This document shows positions 45,383-55,400 of a stretch of DNA of 64,000 nt, in pieces (positions within the stretch are counted from its first letter, which is position 1; every line of letters starts with the position of its first letter). Source of the stretch: Pseudobacteriovorax antillogorgiicola (GTDB taxonomy: Bacteria > Bdellovibrionota_B > Oligoflexia > Oligoflexales > Oligoflexaceae); NCBI RefSeq assembly GCF_900177345.1, contig NZ_FWZT01000025.1, positions 48,776 through 112,775 of the forward strand, written 5' to 3'. Made by a program: the position numbers and the translations under genes. The notes under the pieces are model-generated. The model worked only from the letters and a program-made list of their open reading frames with translations. It did no database searches and was not told the DNA's origin.

Positions 45383-45488
45383 TCTGTACTCCTCGATAAG
45401 TCACTGGTTATAGACTAGGATTGCCCGCTTTTCAAGGAATTTTTGACGCACTCTCTCCTATGATTAGCTCCGAAAAAACACTCATGTA

Positions 45489-45518
45489 TTTCAGGATCTT
45501 AGAAATTTTAGATATAAT
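45489..45518 (+). promoter_or_regulatory. Possible sigma-70 promoter of the receiver gene
   Basis: A perfect TATAAT at 45513-45518; the -35 region 18 bases before reads TTTCAG (45489-45494), a weak match. It lies about 75 bases before the ATG of the CheY-like gene. Confidence 0.35.
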
Positions 45519-45594
45519 ATAAGAGTCGATCTCAAAACTGCCTATCGGCTAGCCGGCAAGGTAGAGGTCGATGCTAGCGAACCCAGGAGCGATC

Positions 45595-45975
45595 ATGGCA
45601 ATCAAAGTACTGGCAGTCGAAGACTCTGAGACCATTCTCAAACAGATCACGTTCTGCCTTTCCAGGCACAAGATCAAGGTCGTTACTGCCAGGACTGGAG
45701 CAGATGGCATCGATATGTATTGGAAAAATCAAGACATCGATCTTCTAATCTCTGATGTCTTCATGCCCGTAGTCGATGGCCTGGAGATGATCGAACGAAT
45801 CAAGCGGCTTGGCTACAAGGGTCCAAGTATAGTAATCACACAAAACGGCAACAAGGACCGAATTGCCAAGGCTAAAGCCATTGGTGTTTCAGGTTGGATC
45901 ATCAAACCTTTCACAGAAGAGCTACTGCGAACAAGTGTCTCTAAAACCCTCGATATCGTACTCAAAGAAGTTTAA
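45595..45975 (+). CDS. Single-domain response regulator, CheY-like
   Basis: 126 residues from ATG 45595 (AGGAG 5 bases upstream); another ATG at 45571 would add eight residues. Receiver domain: acidic pair in AVEDSE, phospho-Asp in LISDVFMP (about 53), Lys in WIIKPF (about 103). The usual Thr/Ser position reads VITQNG. No output domain, so it acts by binding a partner, for example a flagellar switch or a kinase. No kinase is adjacent; the orphan kinase at 14.2 kb is far away. Confidence 0.9.
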   Translation: MAIKVLAVEDSETILKQITFCLSRHKIKVVTARTGADGIDMYWKNQDIDLLISDVFMPVVDGLEMIERIKRLGYKGPSIVITQNGNKDRIAKAKAIGVSGWIIKPFTEELLRTSVSKTLDIVLKEV

Positions 45976-46153
45976 TCACAAGCGTAATACAAGCCTCCAT
46001 CGCCGATTACAGGCCGCAGAATCAGTATAAATCCAATTATTTCAAAATCTTAAAAATCCTACCCCGCGGCATGAACAGGAACAATATTTTTCTAACTATC
46101 GTTCTTATTCAACCGATCCAAGTATTCAGGATCACTGGGAAGGGCTCTGATTC

Positions 46154-47242
46154 ATGCCGAAATACCTTTGGATTTTCTCGATTGTTATAGCGACTGAGGC
46201 ATGGAGTCGTAATCTCGCCGATCCCGTATATATTGAGCCCTTCGATCGCGGGGCCGGAGGAACGGTACTTACAAGAGCTAGTCGCGAGGGCATTCTTTTT
46301 GGCAATCCCGCTCTCCTAGGGCTTGGTAAGTCCTGGCTCCGTTGGGGCGGTCTTCAAACAACGATCAAACCTTCTGGTGACATTGATAAAATTCAATCTG
46401 CGCTTAACAGCGATGTCGCAAGCTCTGGAACCGGCACCACCAACCTCCAAGATGAAGGGGGAACCCAGGTGGACATTAGCCAATTGGAGGCTTTGGACCT
46501 GGGAATCGGTACCGAACTTACCATCAGTATACTCAATCAAAATGGTGGTGGTGGAATTTTCGTCGATGGCGGCGCATATCTTCGCTACGACTCTTTTGGC
46601 GACACCGGTATCCCCGGCGCCCGAATTGCTGTAGATGCAATTGGTGGAGCAGCCCTAAGTGGAGCCTTTTCTCCCCTTCGCTGGCTTCACTTAGGAGCGA
46701 CTCAAAAATTCTTATATGGTGTCGAAAAAAATCTATTCATTACTCCCTTCAATGCTGAAGATGCCATCGCCGAAGCTCAGGATGTCAGCTCTTACGGCCA
46801 AGGAACCGGCACCGACGTCGGGGCCCTTATCTATCTGAAAGACTTCACCGTCGATTACTCTTTAGGCCTCACCGTCAAGAACTTAACTCCCGTAAAGTTC
46901 ACCGATAATCGTTATCCGACGCTTCCCCAGACAAAAAACATCGGCTTGGGGGTGACCCTACACACGGAAGGCAATGCCATTCACTTCAGTGGGGAGCTTC
47001 ATGATGTCGATGGCAATAGCGGGGAGTCTCTTGCAAGAAGGCTTCACCTTGGGGTCCGATTTTTACTTTGGCAAACATTGGGGGTCTCTGCGGGTGTATA
47101 CCACAATAAGCCTAGCTACGGGCTCAAGCTTGATCTTTTACTTATTAAGATTGGCTTAAGCTCATACTATCGGGTGGTGGGGTTTGGCTCCAATAGCTTT
47201 GAGAGACCAGAATACACCATTACGTTTTCTGTGGGGATTTAG
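46154..47242 (+). CDS. Predicted outer-membrane beta-barrel protein
   Basis: 362 residues, signal peptide about 1-18. The start YIEPFDRGAGGTVLTRASREGILFGNPALLGLG resembles barrels of the TraF/PorV-like type, whose N-terminus begins with an NPA motif. Alternating hydrophobic strands run through residues 40-362 and the chain ends in a strand (YTITFSVGI). The following lipoprotein gene starts at the base after its stop, so barrel and lipoprotein probably act together. Transport substrate not known. Confidence 0.72.
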   Translation: MPKYLWIFSIVIATEAWSRNLADPVYIEPFDRGAGGTVLTRASREGILFGNPALLGLGKSWLRWGGLQTTIKPSGDIDKIQSALNSDVASSGTGTTNLQDEGGTQVDISQLEALDLGIGTELTISILNQNGGGGIFVDGGAYLRYDSFGDTGIPGARIAVDAIGGAALSGAFSPLRWLHLGATQKFLYGVEKNLFITPFNAEDAIAEAQDVSSYGQGTGTDVGALIYLKDFTVDYSLGLTVKNLTPVKFTDNRYPTLPQTKNIGLGVTLHTEGNAIHFSGELHDVDGNSGESLARRLHLGVRFLLWQTLGVSAGVYHNKPSYGLKLDLLLIKIGLSSYYRVVGFGSNSFERPEYTITFSVGI

Positions 47243-47995
47243 ATGATTAAATTTTTTCACATTGCATACCTTTCAGTAAGCCTAGGGGCGTGTGGTCAAT
47301 TGATTCCCGAAGACGAGTCCAGCTCCGGTTGCTTGTCATACATCGATGAACAGGAATGGGATTCAGCGATTACCTGCTATGAGGATGGAGATTTTAGCGA
47401 TGCTCCAGAGGCCGACCAAGAAGCTGAAGAGTACTTGTATCTCGCTCAATGGGCAGGAGCCTACGGCGGGAAGTACGAGGTAGTGGGAATCTCGATCATT
47501 GAAAGCTTTCTAGAAACTGGTGGCGGTGATGAAGGGGATGACCAAGGAGATGAATCGAGTGGCGGAATTGATTTTGAAACCAAGGCCACAACACTACTTA
47601 CCGCTGGAACGATCAGTACTGCTATTTTGGAAATGCAGCGTGCTGTTGAATTGTTAACGGCGATTCCCGAGAAATATCGTGACACCAGTAGCAGCGAAGC
47701 TGCATACTTTGCCAGCGACCTCACAACAATTGGCGGTATCTATGTATTATTCCTCTTCGAACTCCAAAAAGTTGATTTCAATGCAGGTTTGAGTGACACC
47801 GAGCTATCGGAAGAGGAACTAATTGAAAAGGCTGATGCAGTACTAGAAACGCTCGCAAACGGCGGAACCATAGTTTCCGATCCCGCACTTCAAGAACAAA
47901 TCAATCAGAAATTTAGCGAGCTGGAAAGCCAACCTGGGGATAACAATGCTGAGAAGCTAGAGAACCTTATTCGGGAAGAAGAAGGGTCGAAGTAG
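47243..47995 (+). CDS. Acidic lipoprotein paired with the barrel gene
   Basis: 250 residues. Lipobox SLGAC (Cys about 17). Strongly acidic, with Gly/Asp/Glu runs (GGGDEGDDQGDESSGG, about residues 92-107). Helical segments around 40-80 and 120-250 suggest TPR-like packing; the CLSYIDEQEWDSAITCYEDGDF start looks like a TPR hairpin. ATG begins directly after the upstream stop. No named family recognised. Confidence 0.72.
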   Translation: MIKFFHIAYLSVSLGACGQLIPEDESSSGCLSYIDEQEWDSAITCYEDGDFSDAPEADQEAEEYLYLAQWAGAYGGKYEVVGISIIESFLETGGGDEGDDQGDESSGGIDFETKATTLLTAGTISTAILEMQRAVELLTAIPEKYRDTSSSEAAYFASDLTTIGGIYVLFLFELQKVDFNAGLSDTELSEEELIEKADAVLETLANGGTIVSDPALQEQINQKFSELESQPGDNNAEKLENLIREEEGSK

Positions 47996-48026
47996 TAAAC
48001 CCCTTCTGTTCTCTAGCTCTTGCAAA

Positions 48027-49184
48027 TCAAAGCCCTACCGATGCATCGCTGCACGCCAAACCATTCGCCTGGAAATCTCCAATAGCGCACCACTTATAGG
48101 TTGGATAATAAGCTCCAACTGTTGGTTCTGCACTTTGATTCTCAGCAACAAGCGAAAAACGCCCCACAAACTCGGTCGCGGGTCCATATTGCCTCAACAA
48201 GATACCATGGTTAGCTGCTGGCATCTCTAAGTATAAGGCACCTGCGTCCACCACTGTTGCTTCTGCTAATTGATTGGCCGAACTGACAACAAAGTTTACT
48301 TGCCCCATTCCATTGGCAGTCATTTCTGATCGACTCACACAATCTTGAATTAGCGTCGACTGATGATCAAAAGAGCAAGCCAAGAAGTCTTTTGTCTCTG
48401 CAGCACTCGGCATCGCAACCGTCATCACAAACACTTCGCGACCTTCTGCAAAACTTAGCCCGCCAAGGATTGAATGCACTCCTGGGTCTTGTAAATACCC
48501 CTGATCCTCATCCCCAACAAACTGCACTGCACCCTGGGCGTTGATGGACTCACGAAACGTAGACATAAAGTTCGAAATCACCGCAGGGTAGCCGCGAGCC
48601 CCTTGAGGGCAGCTGGTCTGCTTGCCATCCATATCGTAGGATGTCACATCAAATGTAATTCCATCTATCGATGTGTCATGAATTAATAGTGTGTAATTAT
48701 CACCCTCTGGAAGGTTAAAAGGCTTTACCAAACCATCAGTTTTTCCTCCAAACGGCACAAGCCAAAACTCAAAGTCCCCCTGTTCATCAGCACTCAATTC
48801 ATCACTATCAATAGAAAGAGCTATTAGCCCATTGACCGGATTAAAGATATTGAAGCGAGTCCAGCTGCTATCCTTTAAGTTGCCGACGATTCGTAGAGAA
48901 CGATATTGATTTACCGTTTGTGACCAAGAATAGATCTGGAGATTAATATTACTTGCTACTAAGCCTGGCACCTGATGTCCTTTGGCGACCGCTGATGATC
49001 CACAAGCCTTTACGGCAGCTATGTTATCTGGGTCGTCAGAGACAATAACATTCTCCGAGCTGGGAGGTATTTCAATGGCTTCATCTGGAGAAGGGGCGGC
49101 TGCTTCTTCCTGGGATTCTTTTGAATCCTTACAACCAAATATTGCTAAGACCAATATCAGTGATGTAGCCCAAGACTGTCTCAT
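48027..49184 (-). CDS. Lipoprotein of unknown function
   Basis: 385 residues. Signal ending LAIFGC (Cys about 18), then a Glu/Ser/Pro linker (about 20-50) and a mostly beta region with eight or so Cys. No family recognised. ATG 49184 has CAGGAG upstream, but the ATG itself is one arm of a 9-bp inverted repeat (see 49182-49239). It follows the SGNH-like gene by 70 bases in the same direction and may be co-transcribed. Confidence 0.7.
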   Translation of the reverse strand: MRQSWATSLILVLAIFGCKDSKESQEEAAAPSPDEAIEIPPSSENVIVSDDPDNIAAVKACGSSAVAKGHQVPGLVASNINLQIYSWSQTVNQYRSLRIVGNLKDSSWTRFNIFNPVNGLIALSIDSDELSADEQGDFEFWLVPFGGKTDGLVKPFNLPEGDNYTLLIHDTSIDGITFDVTSYDMDGKQTSCPQGARGYPAVISNFMSTFRESINAQGAVQFVGDEDQGYLQDPGVHSILGGLSFAEGREVFVMTVAMPSAAETKDFLACSFDHQSTLIQDCVSRSEMTANGMGQVNFVVSSANQLAEATVVDAGALYLEMPAANHGILLRQYGPATEFVGRFSLVAENQSAEPTVGAYYPTYKWCAIGDFQANGLACSDASVGL

Positions 49185-49239
49185 GGGGTTGTGCTCCTGA
49201 AAGGTTCGGTGATGCGCTTTTCATCGGCTTAACCCCATG
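49182..49239 (-). promoter_or_regulatory. Inverted repeat enclosing the lipoprotein start codon
   Basis: On the minus strand CATGGGGTT (49239-49231) is perfectly complementary to AACCCCATG (49190-49182), which includes the ATG. The 40-base loop contains a second small hairpin (GATG...CATC) and the CAGGAG ribosome site. Pairing would hide the start codon. Confidence 0.55.
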
Positions 49240-49254
49240 ATACTTTAGTATTTT

Positions 49255-50973
49255 TTACTTATAATAATGATTCTCTCGGCTTGAGGGCACAGGTCGACCC
49301 TCCGTGCGATACTCAAGTCTTTGCAGAGTTTGCGCCCGATTTTGAATACCACCCGCTAAAGGGGCAAAGATATCAAGGCTTCCCGCTCCTAGCCAATCTG
49401 TACGAGACCTCAAAGCGACTTCCTCACTATGAAGTGCCGTGCGATTAACAAACCAGTTGCGAAAGCTAATAGTGTCACGGGCTGGTTCACTGCCATTGGG
49501 ATTGCCCAAAGCGAAGTAGAGAGGGCTATGATCATAGGTCAGCCTTCGCTCATATACCAATCCACCGTTTAGGTATACAGATAGAACTTGTCTGGCATGA
49601 CTGTAGGAAACCGCAAGGTTTGTCCAGTTGATGCGGTGCGAAGAAAGCCACTGATACCAACCTAGATCAGAGTGTAGAAAGATTCCTTCTTTGCCATTGA
49701 TGAGCTGAAGGCTTTTGCCGCCTGCGAGATGAACCATAGCGATCACTCCCAAAGCATCGCCCTTCATATCAAATTGAGTGGTAAAGCTGGTCATCGGAAA
49801 TTCAGCTTCATAGACAATCCCCAGATATCCTGTGTCGATATTGAGACCACCATCTTGCTCTGGTTTGGCAGGAGTTTCTTTACCTGCTTTGATGGCAAAG
49901 GGTAAATCTGGGGGAAATGCGTAGTACATCTCACGATGACCTAAGCTATTAGGATGAGACGCGTCTTTTTGAGTGTTGAGCGTTCCCAGCGAACCATCTG
50001 TCCACTGACAGTCTTCTGGATTAAAGCGATTGCCACCGTTGACTGAACCAAAGTAGTTAATGGTCGGAACCTGCCAAGATTGCTGAATGATATTGGCCTT
50101 GACGACTTGCTCACAGTGCCTTTTCTGATAATCGCCTTTAGGGTATACCAGAGCGACTATGGGTTCAGCACCCATTTGCCGAATTCTATGAATCAAGCTC
50201 TCAGGATCTGAGTCAGCAACTTGATCATAAAACATATCATTGAGATACCACTGAGTGATCTGAAAAGCACTTTCCTCAGTCTTCTGTCTCTCTAAGCCAT
50301 GATTCCCCATCGACAGGCACAGCACTACGAAATCACTGCCTTGAATCTTATCGAATTCTTGCTGACGCTCCTTATCGTTGGTATTGTGCCCAGGATAGCT
50401 GGCTTGTATGATTTGTGGTCCGTTCATCCTTTGCCACTGCTCTTCAAGGAGGGCCACCCAGGACTTTCCACCTTCCGCGCCAGTGCCGTTACAGACTGAT
50501 GATCCCCACATCGCCACCGAGTAGCTCGACAAATCGGAATAATCACCTTCCCCTGACTGGAATCGACGCTCTGTTTCTTGAATCCAGTAGCTCTGAGCCC
50601 CGACTGTATGATTACCGCCTTGATCCCAGATCCGACCGCTATTGCTATCGCCGTAGACAACAAACTCAACTAAGGAAATACCATCTTGTAAGGCAAGGTC
50701 TACACCCCACTGGCTACGCTCACCGTCGAGCCCTCCCTCATATCGCGCCTGCACATCCTTGAAGCTATTCCAACCATCTGTTGTGTATCGAATGCCTACC
50801 GCTGTCATAAATCCAAAGGTTTCAATGTCAATCCAAACACCTGACTCAGGGGGACTAGCTTCGAGACCAGGGCTTATAGGCCAGGTTCCAGAGTCCTTTA
50901 GGGACACTGAAAGGCTCCAGCCCATAGTACTAGGTAATAATAGAAGTAATGCACTCCACTTTGACAAGTTCAT
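49255..50973 (-). CDS. Secreted SGNH-hydrolase-like protein with LamG-like C-terminus
   Basis: 572 residues from ATG 50973. Signal peptide ending near residue 19. About 30-125: a beta-sandwich like carbohydrate-binding modules (GIRYTTDGWNSFKDV). About 140-370: SGNH fold with SVAMWGSSVCNG where GDSL enzymes have GDS, LSMGNHG in the Asn block, and DASHPNSLGH supplying Asp and His. About 390-540: concanavalin/LamG-like sandwich. Likely acts on extracellular or envelope polysaccharide as an esterase. The GDS to GSS change keeps the Ser. Confidence 0.72.
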   Translation of the reverse strand: MNLSKWSALLLLLPSTMGWSLSVSLKDSGTWPISPGLEASPPESGVWIDIETFGFMTAVGIRYTTDGWNSFKDVQARYEGGLDGERSQWGVDLALQDGISLVEFVVYGDSNSGRIWDQGGNHTVGAQSYWIQETERRFQSGEGDYSDLSSYSVAMWGSSVCNGTGAEGGKSWVALLEEQWQRMNGPQIIQASYPGHNTNDKERQQEFDKIQGSDFVVLCLSMGNHGLERQKTEESAFQITQWYLNDMFYDQVADSDPESLIHRIRQMGAEPIVALVYPKGDYQKRHCEQVVKANIIQQSWQVPTINYFGSVNGGNRFNPEDCQWTDGSLGTLNTQKDASHPNSLGHREMYYAFPPDLPFAIKAGKETPAKPEQDGGLNIDTGYLGIVYEAEFPMTSFTTQFDMKGDALGVIAMVHLAGGKSLQLINGKEGIFLHSDLGWYQWLSSHRINWTNLAVSYSHARQVLSVYLNGGLVYERRLTYDHSPLYFALGNPNGSEPARDTISFRNWFVNRTALHSEEVALRSRTDWLGAGSLDIFAPLAGGIQNRAQTLQRLEYRTEGRPVPSSRENHYYK

Positions 50974-51272
50974 AGATAACCCCACTATCGTTAAAAAATT
51001 TTCAATATTCTACGCAACTCTGTACCCTAGCCCATGAATATTTCAAGCCTTCGATCACTCTAATTTAGAAAACTTGTCTTCCTCATTGTTCCTTGATTCT
51101 CAGCCCCCCGAATGTCTAAGTCCAGAAACCTGTGCTTTAGGCTAGGAGCCTCACCCCTAGTAATATCAATCATGCGCCACCTCAAAGCTTTACAAGCCAA
51201 GCCCTTTAGCCTTAATGTATAAAAAGAACCATAGATTGAAAGAAGCGCAGATAAAAAGATAGGAGCAGTTAC

Positions 51273-52463
51273 TTGGTTAAAGTCATTGTTAGCATAGCTC
51301 TGTCAGCTATTCTGATCTATACAGGGCGCCACCTGTGGATGGAACGAAACGCCGAGTTTCCATTTGAGTCAAAGGACTATATTCTTAAAGAGCCAACGTT
51401 CGAGCCACTTCAGCTCCAACAAGGCCTGCTGGGATTTGAACTATTCCGTGATCAAAGACTCTCAAAAAATGGTCAAGTCGCCTGCATATCCTGCCATAAA
51501 GAGGAATTTAGTTTCGGAGATAATCAGCCTCAATCAATGGGTTTAGCACGCACAGCGCTCAATTCTCCGCCGCTCATCAACCTCTACAATCAAAGGTGGT
51601 TTTTCTGGGATGGTCGCGCTGATAGCCTCGCAGCACAAGCCCTGCAACCGATTGAACATCCTGAAGAACATGGAATCGATCGAAGGCAGGTCGTTCACAC
51701 GCTCTATCAATACTATCGCAGGCCATATGAACATGCTTTCCAAACATCTTTTCCTCAAAGTCTGATCCCGTTGCTATCTGGCGACGCTGAGAAACTGGAT
51801 AGTTTCAAACTGAGTGATATTCAAAAGCAAGATGTTGACGAGGTTTTTAGCAATTTCGGCCGTGCACTAGAGCAGTATCAACGCGGCATCGTAGCCATGA
51901 ATTCACCCTTCGATAAGTTCATGAGGTCTTACCAACAGACTCAAGAACCCATGTTTACGGCGACTTTTGGCCCACAAGAATGGCGAGGCTTCCAGCTATT
52001 CCTTAGCAAAACCAAGTGCAATCAATGCCACTCGGGGGCCCTTTTTACCGACCAAGATTTCCACTTCACATCCCTAGCCCTATCAAAAATACCTGGTCGT
52101 GATGAAGGGCTTAAGCAGCTACTAAACAACCCTTTTAAATGTCTTGATAAGCCTAGTAACTGCCTCGATGAGCCGCTCACCCAAGAGCAAGCCGGGCCAT
52201 TTAGAGTTAAAACACCAACTCTACGCAACCTAACAAGCACTGCACCATACTTCCACGACGGGAGTGCCAAAACTATTCGCGAGATATTGTATCTCTATAA
52301 TCGTCCTGAACCAGAAACACATGCTGACGAACGGATGGTTAACTTATATCTAACCGTCGGAGAGATAGAAGATTTGGAAGCTTTCCTGTTCTCTCTATCA
52401 TCTCCTGTTCGGGATATTATTGCAGAAAAAAGAAAAGAACTCGCGATGCGAGCCTCTAACTAA
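51273..52463 (+). CDS. Di-haem cytochrome c peroxidase family protein
   Basis: 396 residues from TTG 51273, AGGAG 7 bases upstream. N-terminal membrane anchor or signal (about 3-17). Two haem c sites: CISCH (about 71-75) and CNQCH (about 249-253), with the MauG/CcpA blocks FRDQRLSKNGQVAC, FWDGRADSLAAQALQP and TPTLRNLTSTAPYFHDGS. Reduces hydrogen peroxide in the periplasm using cytochrome electrons, or modifies another protein as MauG does. The stop codon overlaps that of the convergent lipoprotein gene. Confidence 0.93.
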   Translation: MVKVIVSIALSAILIYTGRHLWMERNAEFPFESKDYILKEPTFEPLQLQQGLLGFELFRDQRLSKNGQVACISCHKEEFSFGDNQPQSMGLARTALNSPPLINLYNQRWFFWDGRADSLAAQALQPIEHPEEHGIDRRQVVHTLYQYYRRPYEHAFQTSFPQSLIPLLSGDAEKLDSFKLSDIQKQDVDEVFSNFGRALEQYQRGIVAMNSPFDKFMRSYQQTQEPMFTATFGPQEWRGFQLFLSKTKCNQCHSGALFTDQDFHFTSLALSKIPGRDEGLKQLLNNPFKCLDKPSNCLDEPLTQEQAGPFRVKTPTLRNLTSTAPYFHDGSAKTIREILYLYNRPEPETHADERMVNLYLTVGEIEDLEAFLFSLSSPVRDIIAEKRKELAMRASN

Positions 52464-55400
52464 GGAGTGCCTTGCAGTTCGTAGGAATCAATGATCTGAC
52501 TTCCATAGCTTGCTTCAAAAGCAGCCCTAGTCATATCGTTGACTGCACTTCCTATGTTGATACTCATGGCGTAAACTTTAAAGCTATAGGTATGGTTATC
52601 ACAGAAGCCTGTCCAACCGACTACGCTAAAGCTATTTTCACCCGCCAAACCTGAAGGAAAGGTTACAGAACCTGCATCTGCTATCAAAGTCCCTAAACTA
52701 CCCAGGCTCGGATCGACATCCACAAGGTTGAGATGGACGTTATTGTTATCCTGGTCTTCAACAATGATCGCAAGGGACTTTGTCCCCCAAGAAGCATTGG
52801 CCCAGGTGAGATTTGGAAAATTATTGGTGCCGGAGCATGAGCCTTGGTTCCCCATACTTGCCGCTGGAAGCGACCCACCAGCAACAAAATCCGTTGAGCT
52901 GAGAAGAAATGAACTATTGTTAGTACCAGTCATTAAAGTTTCATCATCATTACTACGCGGCTCGTAAATCCCAAGGCATGGTGAGGTACACATGAACCGA
53001 GTTCCTACAGCAATCGATGAAATGTTATAAGTAGCGGCATAAGGTGCAAGTTCGGAAGCACTACCACTGCGGGTCATTTGAATCCTTGTTACCACAGTAT
53101 TTGTTGAGTCCACAACAAACACTTCACCCTGCTCGAAAGATGCGAACGATGCATAGTCGCCCTCGATAGGTGCAACAAAGTGGGTTGAAAGCATACTCTT
53201 CGGCAAGGAAGGGGAAGCATTTGTACCATCACCATCAGCATGTTGTGTCGTTACAGTTGGCTTTGATGAATACACGGCGATTGCTGAAGCTTCTGAGCTT
53301 TGCTTCGCCGTGGTATGGGTTACCGTGAGGATATCCTTGATATCGATCGTATCAGAGAAATTAGTTCCATCGTTTCGGTATGCTGCAACAACAGTATCAT
53401 CTTCTGTAGTGCTTACCGCTGCCGGAGTGCCGCCACCACCTGAAACGAAAGCCAACGACGTTTTTGCTGCCGCGGTGATAACACGCCCGTCGCGATCGTA
53501 CTCACTATCCCCTGATGCCTTGGTTGAAACATAGGCTGCGATATCTTGATCACTTTCGATCCACAAGGCTCCCACATTATGCACAATGTTTGTGAACTCT
53601 TGAATAGTTCCCGCAGGGATCGTGCCGGTAGCGTGAGTTACCCCATCCTGTTTTATTTCTACATAGGCAGCTTGGTCAAAGGCAGCGACTACAATCTTCG
53701 CTGTGTCATAGCGCCCCATATACGTCGAAAGCAAGGTGGAAGCATAGGTTCTTGTAGTCCAAGCGGCAGTACCTTCAACCGGTGTAACAGCAAAACACCC
53801 CCCTGTACACTCCATCAGATCTCCCGCTGATGTCGTTAGTGTAAAAGTATCTCCAGCTTGATAGGTTCCTAGCAATGTGCCATTCATTGATACTTGATTG
53901 TTGTCACTTAGAGATGAAAAGTAACTCGTCGTGTTACTGCCGATCACCGAAAGCTGTGGTTGCTTCGATATATCGATAACTACATTGATTTCAAAAACAC
54001 TATCTCCTGTGAGATCGCTATCAGAACCAGTAATTCGAAATTCGTAGGTTCCTGCGTTGCTAGCTTTCACAGCCCAACTAAATAGACCCTGAGTTTCGTT
54101 AAAATTTAGACCAGCAATTTCTGAACACAAATTTGAATCAGCAACTACTCCATCTAAAAGTTCATCATAATAGCAGCTATAGGCTATGGTGTCTCCATCC
54201 ACATCAAGATCGTTGCCAGTGCTTGCATCGCTCACATCGAAACTATAATTATCGTTATCATACAGACTTCTCTGGCTGTAACTTGGTAAGCTTGGTGGGC
54301 GATTTGTATTGTTAACTGTCAGGGTAAATATCGCCTCACCATCGAGAACCGAATCAGTTCCCACAACTTTCAACTCATAGACGCCAGCAGCATCATAATC
54401 CGGCGCCCACTGCAAAATACCATCACTGGTACCAAAGCTCATGCCTGTGATGGCAGAACATGGGTTTGTATTTGATACTTCACCATCTGCCACCATATCA
54501 TAGTAGCAAGTGTAGGCTATGGCAGTACCATTATTATCTGTATCGTTCCCCGAGTTGGTGTCGTTGATATCGAGATTGATCGGGGCACCTTCTGCAACAA
54601 CTTGGCTACTAACTGAAAAAGTGGGTGAGTAGTTGGTGCTATCGTAGTTTAGCATCGAACCATCAGTTGTAGCTGTCACCTGATTCCCTGCATTAGCTGC
54701 CTGATCTTCGTAATCAATGGTGAACCCAATCGAACCGGAAGGATCGGAACCCAAGAAGGTATAAACTGCTTGCCAGGTGTTACCAGATATATTGTTCGCT
54801 GTTACTGAGCGACCATGAATCGTTACAGTCGTTGATGAAAGCTGCTCACTGGCTTGAAAGGTCAGAATCGCTTTACCATCGATACCTGCCACATTCTTGC
54901 CACCACCCGAGGTAAGAGTCACGGTGTTCAAGCTTGGTTTAGAAACATCAAGCGTATAGGATGCAAATGACGTTGAGCAATCGGACTTGTTTCCAGCGGC
55001 GTCAATTGCTGCGGAGTAGAACTGATAGGTACCATCCGACGAGATATTCGAGCTATCGATGCTCATGGGGTTTGTGGTTACTGTAGTCGAAGCATACTCA
55101 TTCATGCACGCTGCATCGTTGTAAAGAAGAAGAGTGTCACCAACATTAACACCAGCCACGCTAAATGTCGGTGTCGTATCGAGACCTAAACTTGTCCCAG
55201 GGTCCGTTAGTGTCACTGAGCTAGGTGCATCTGGTGCAGACGTATCCAACTGGTAGCCTAAAGAAAAGCTTGTGCAACTTGATACGTTACCGGCATTATC
55301 TTCTGACCGAGCATGGAAATTATAGGCACTATCACTCGGCAGCGCGGCTGAAGACAAGGTAATGTCAATTGAATTTCCCGAGGCAATTCCAAATCCTACC

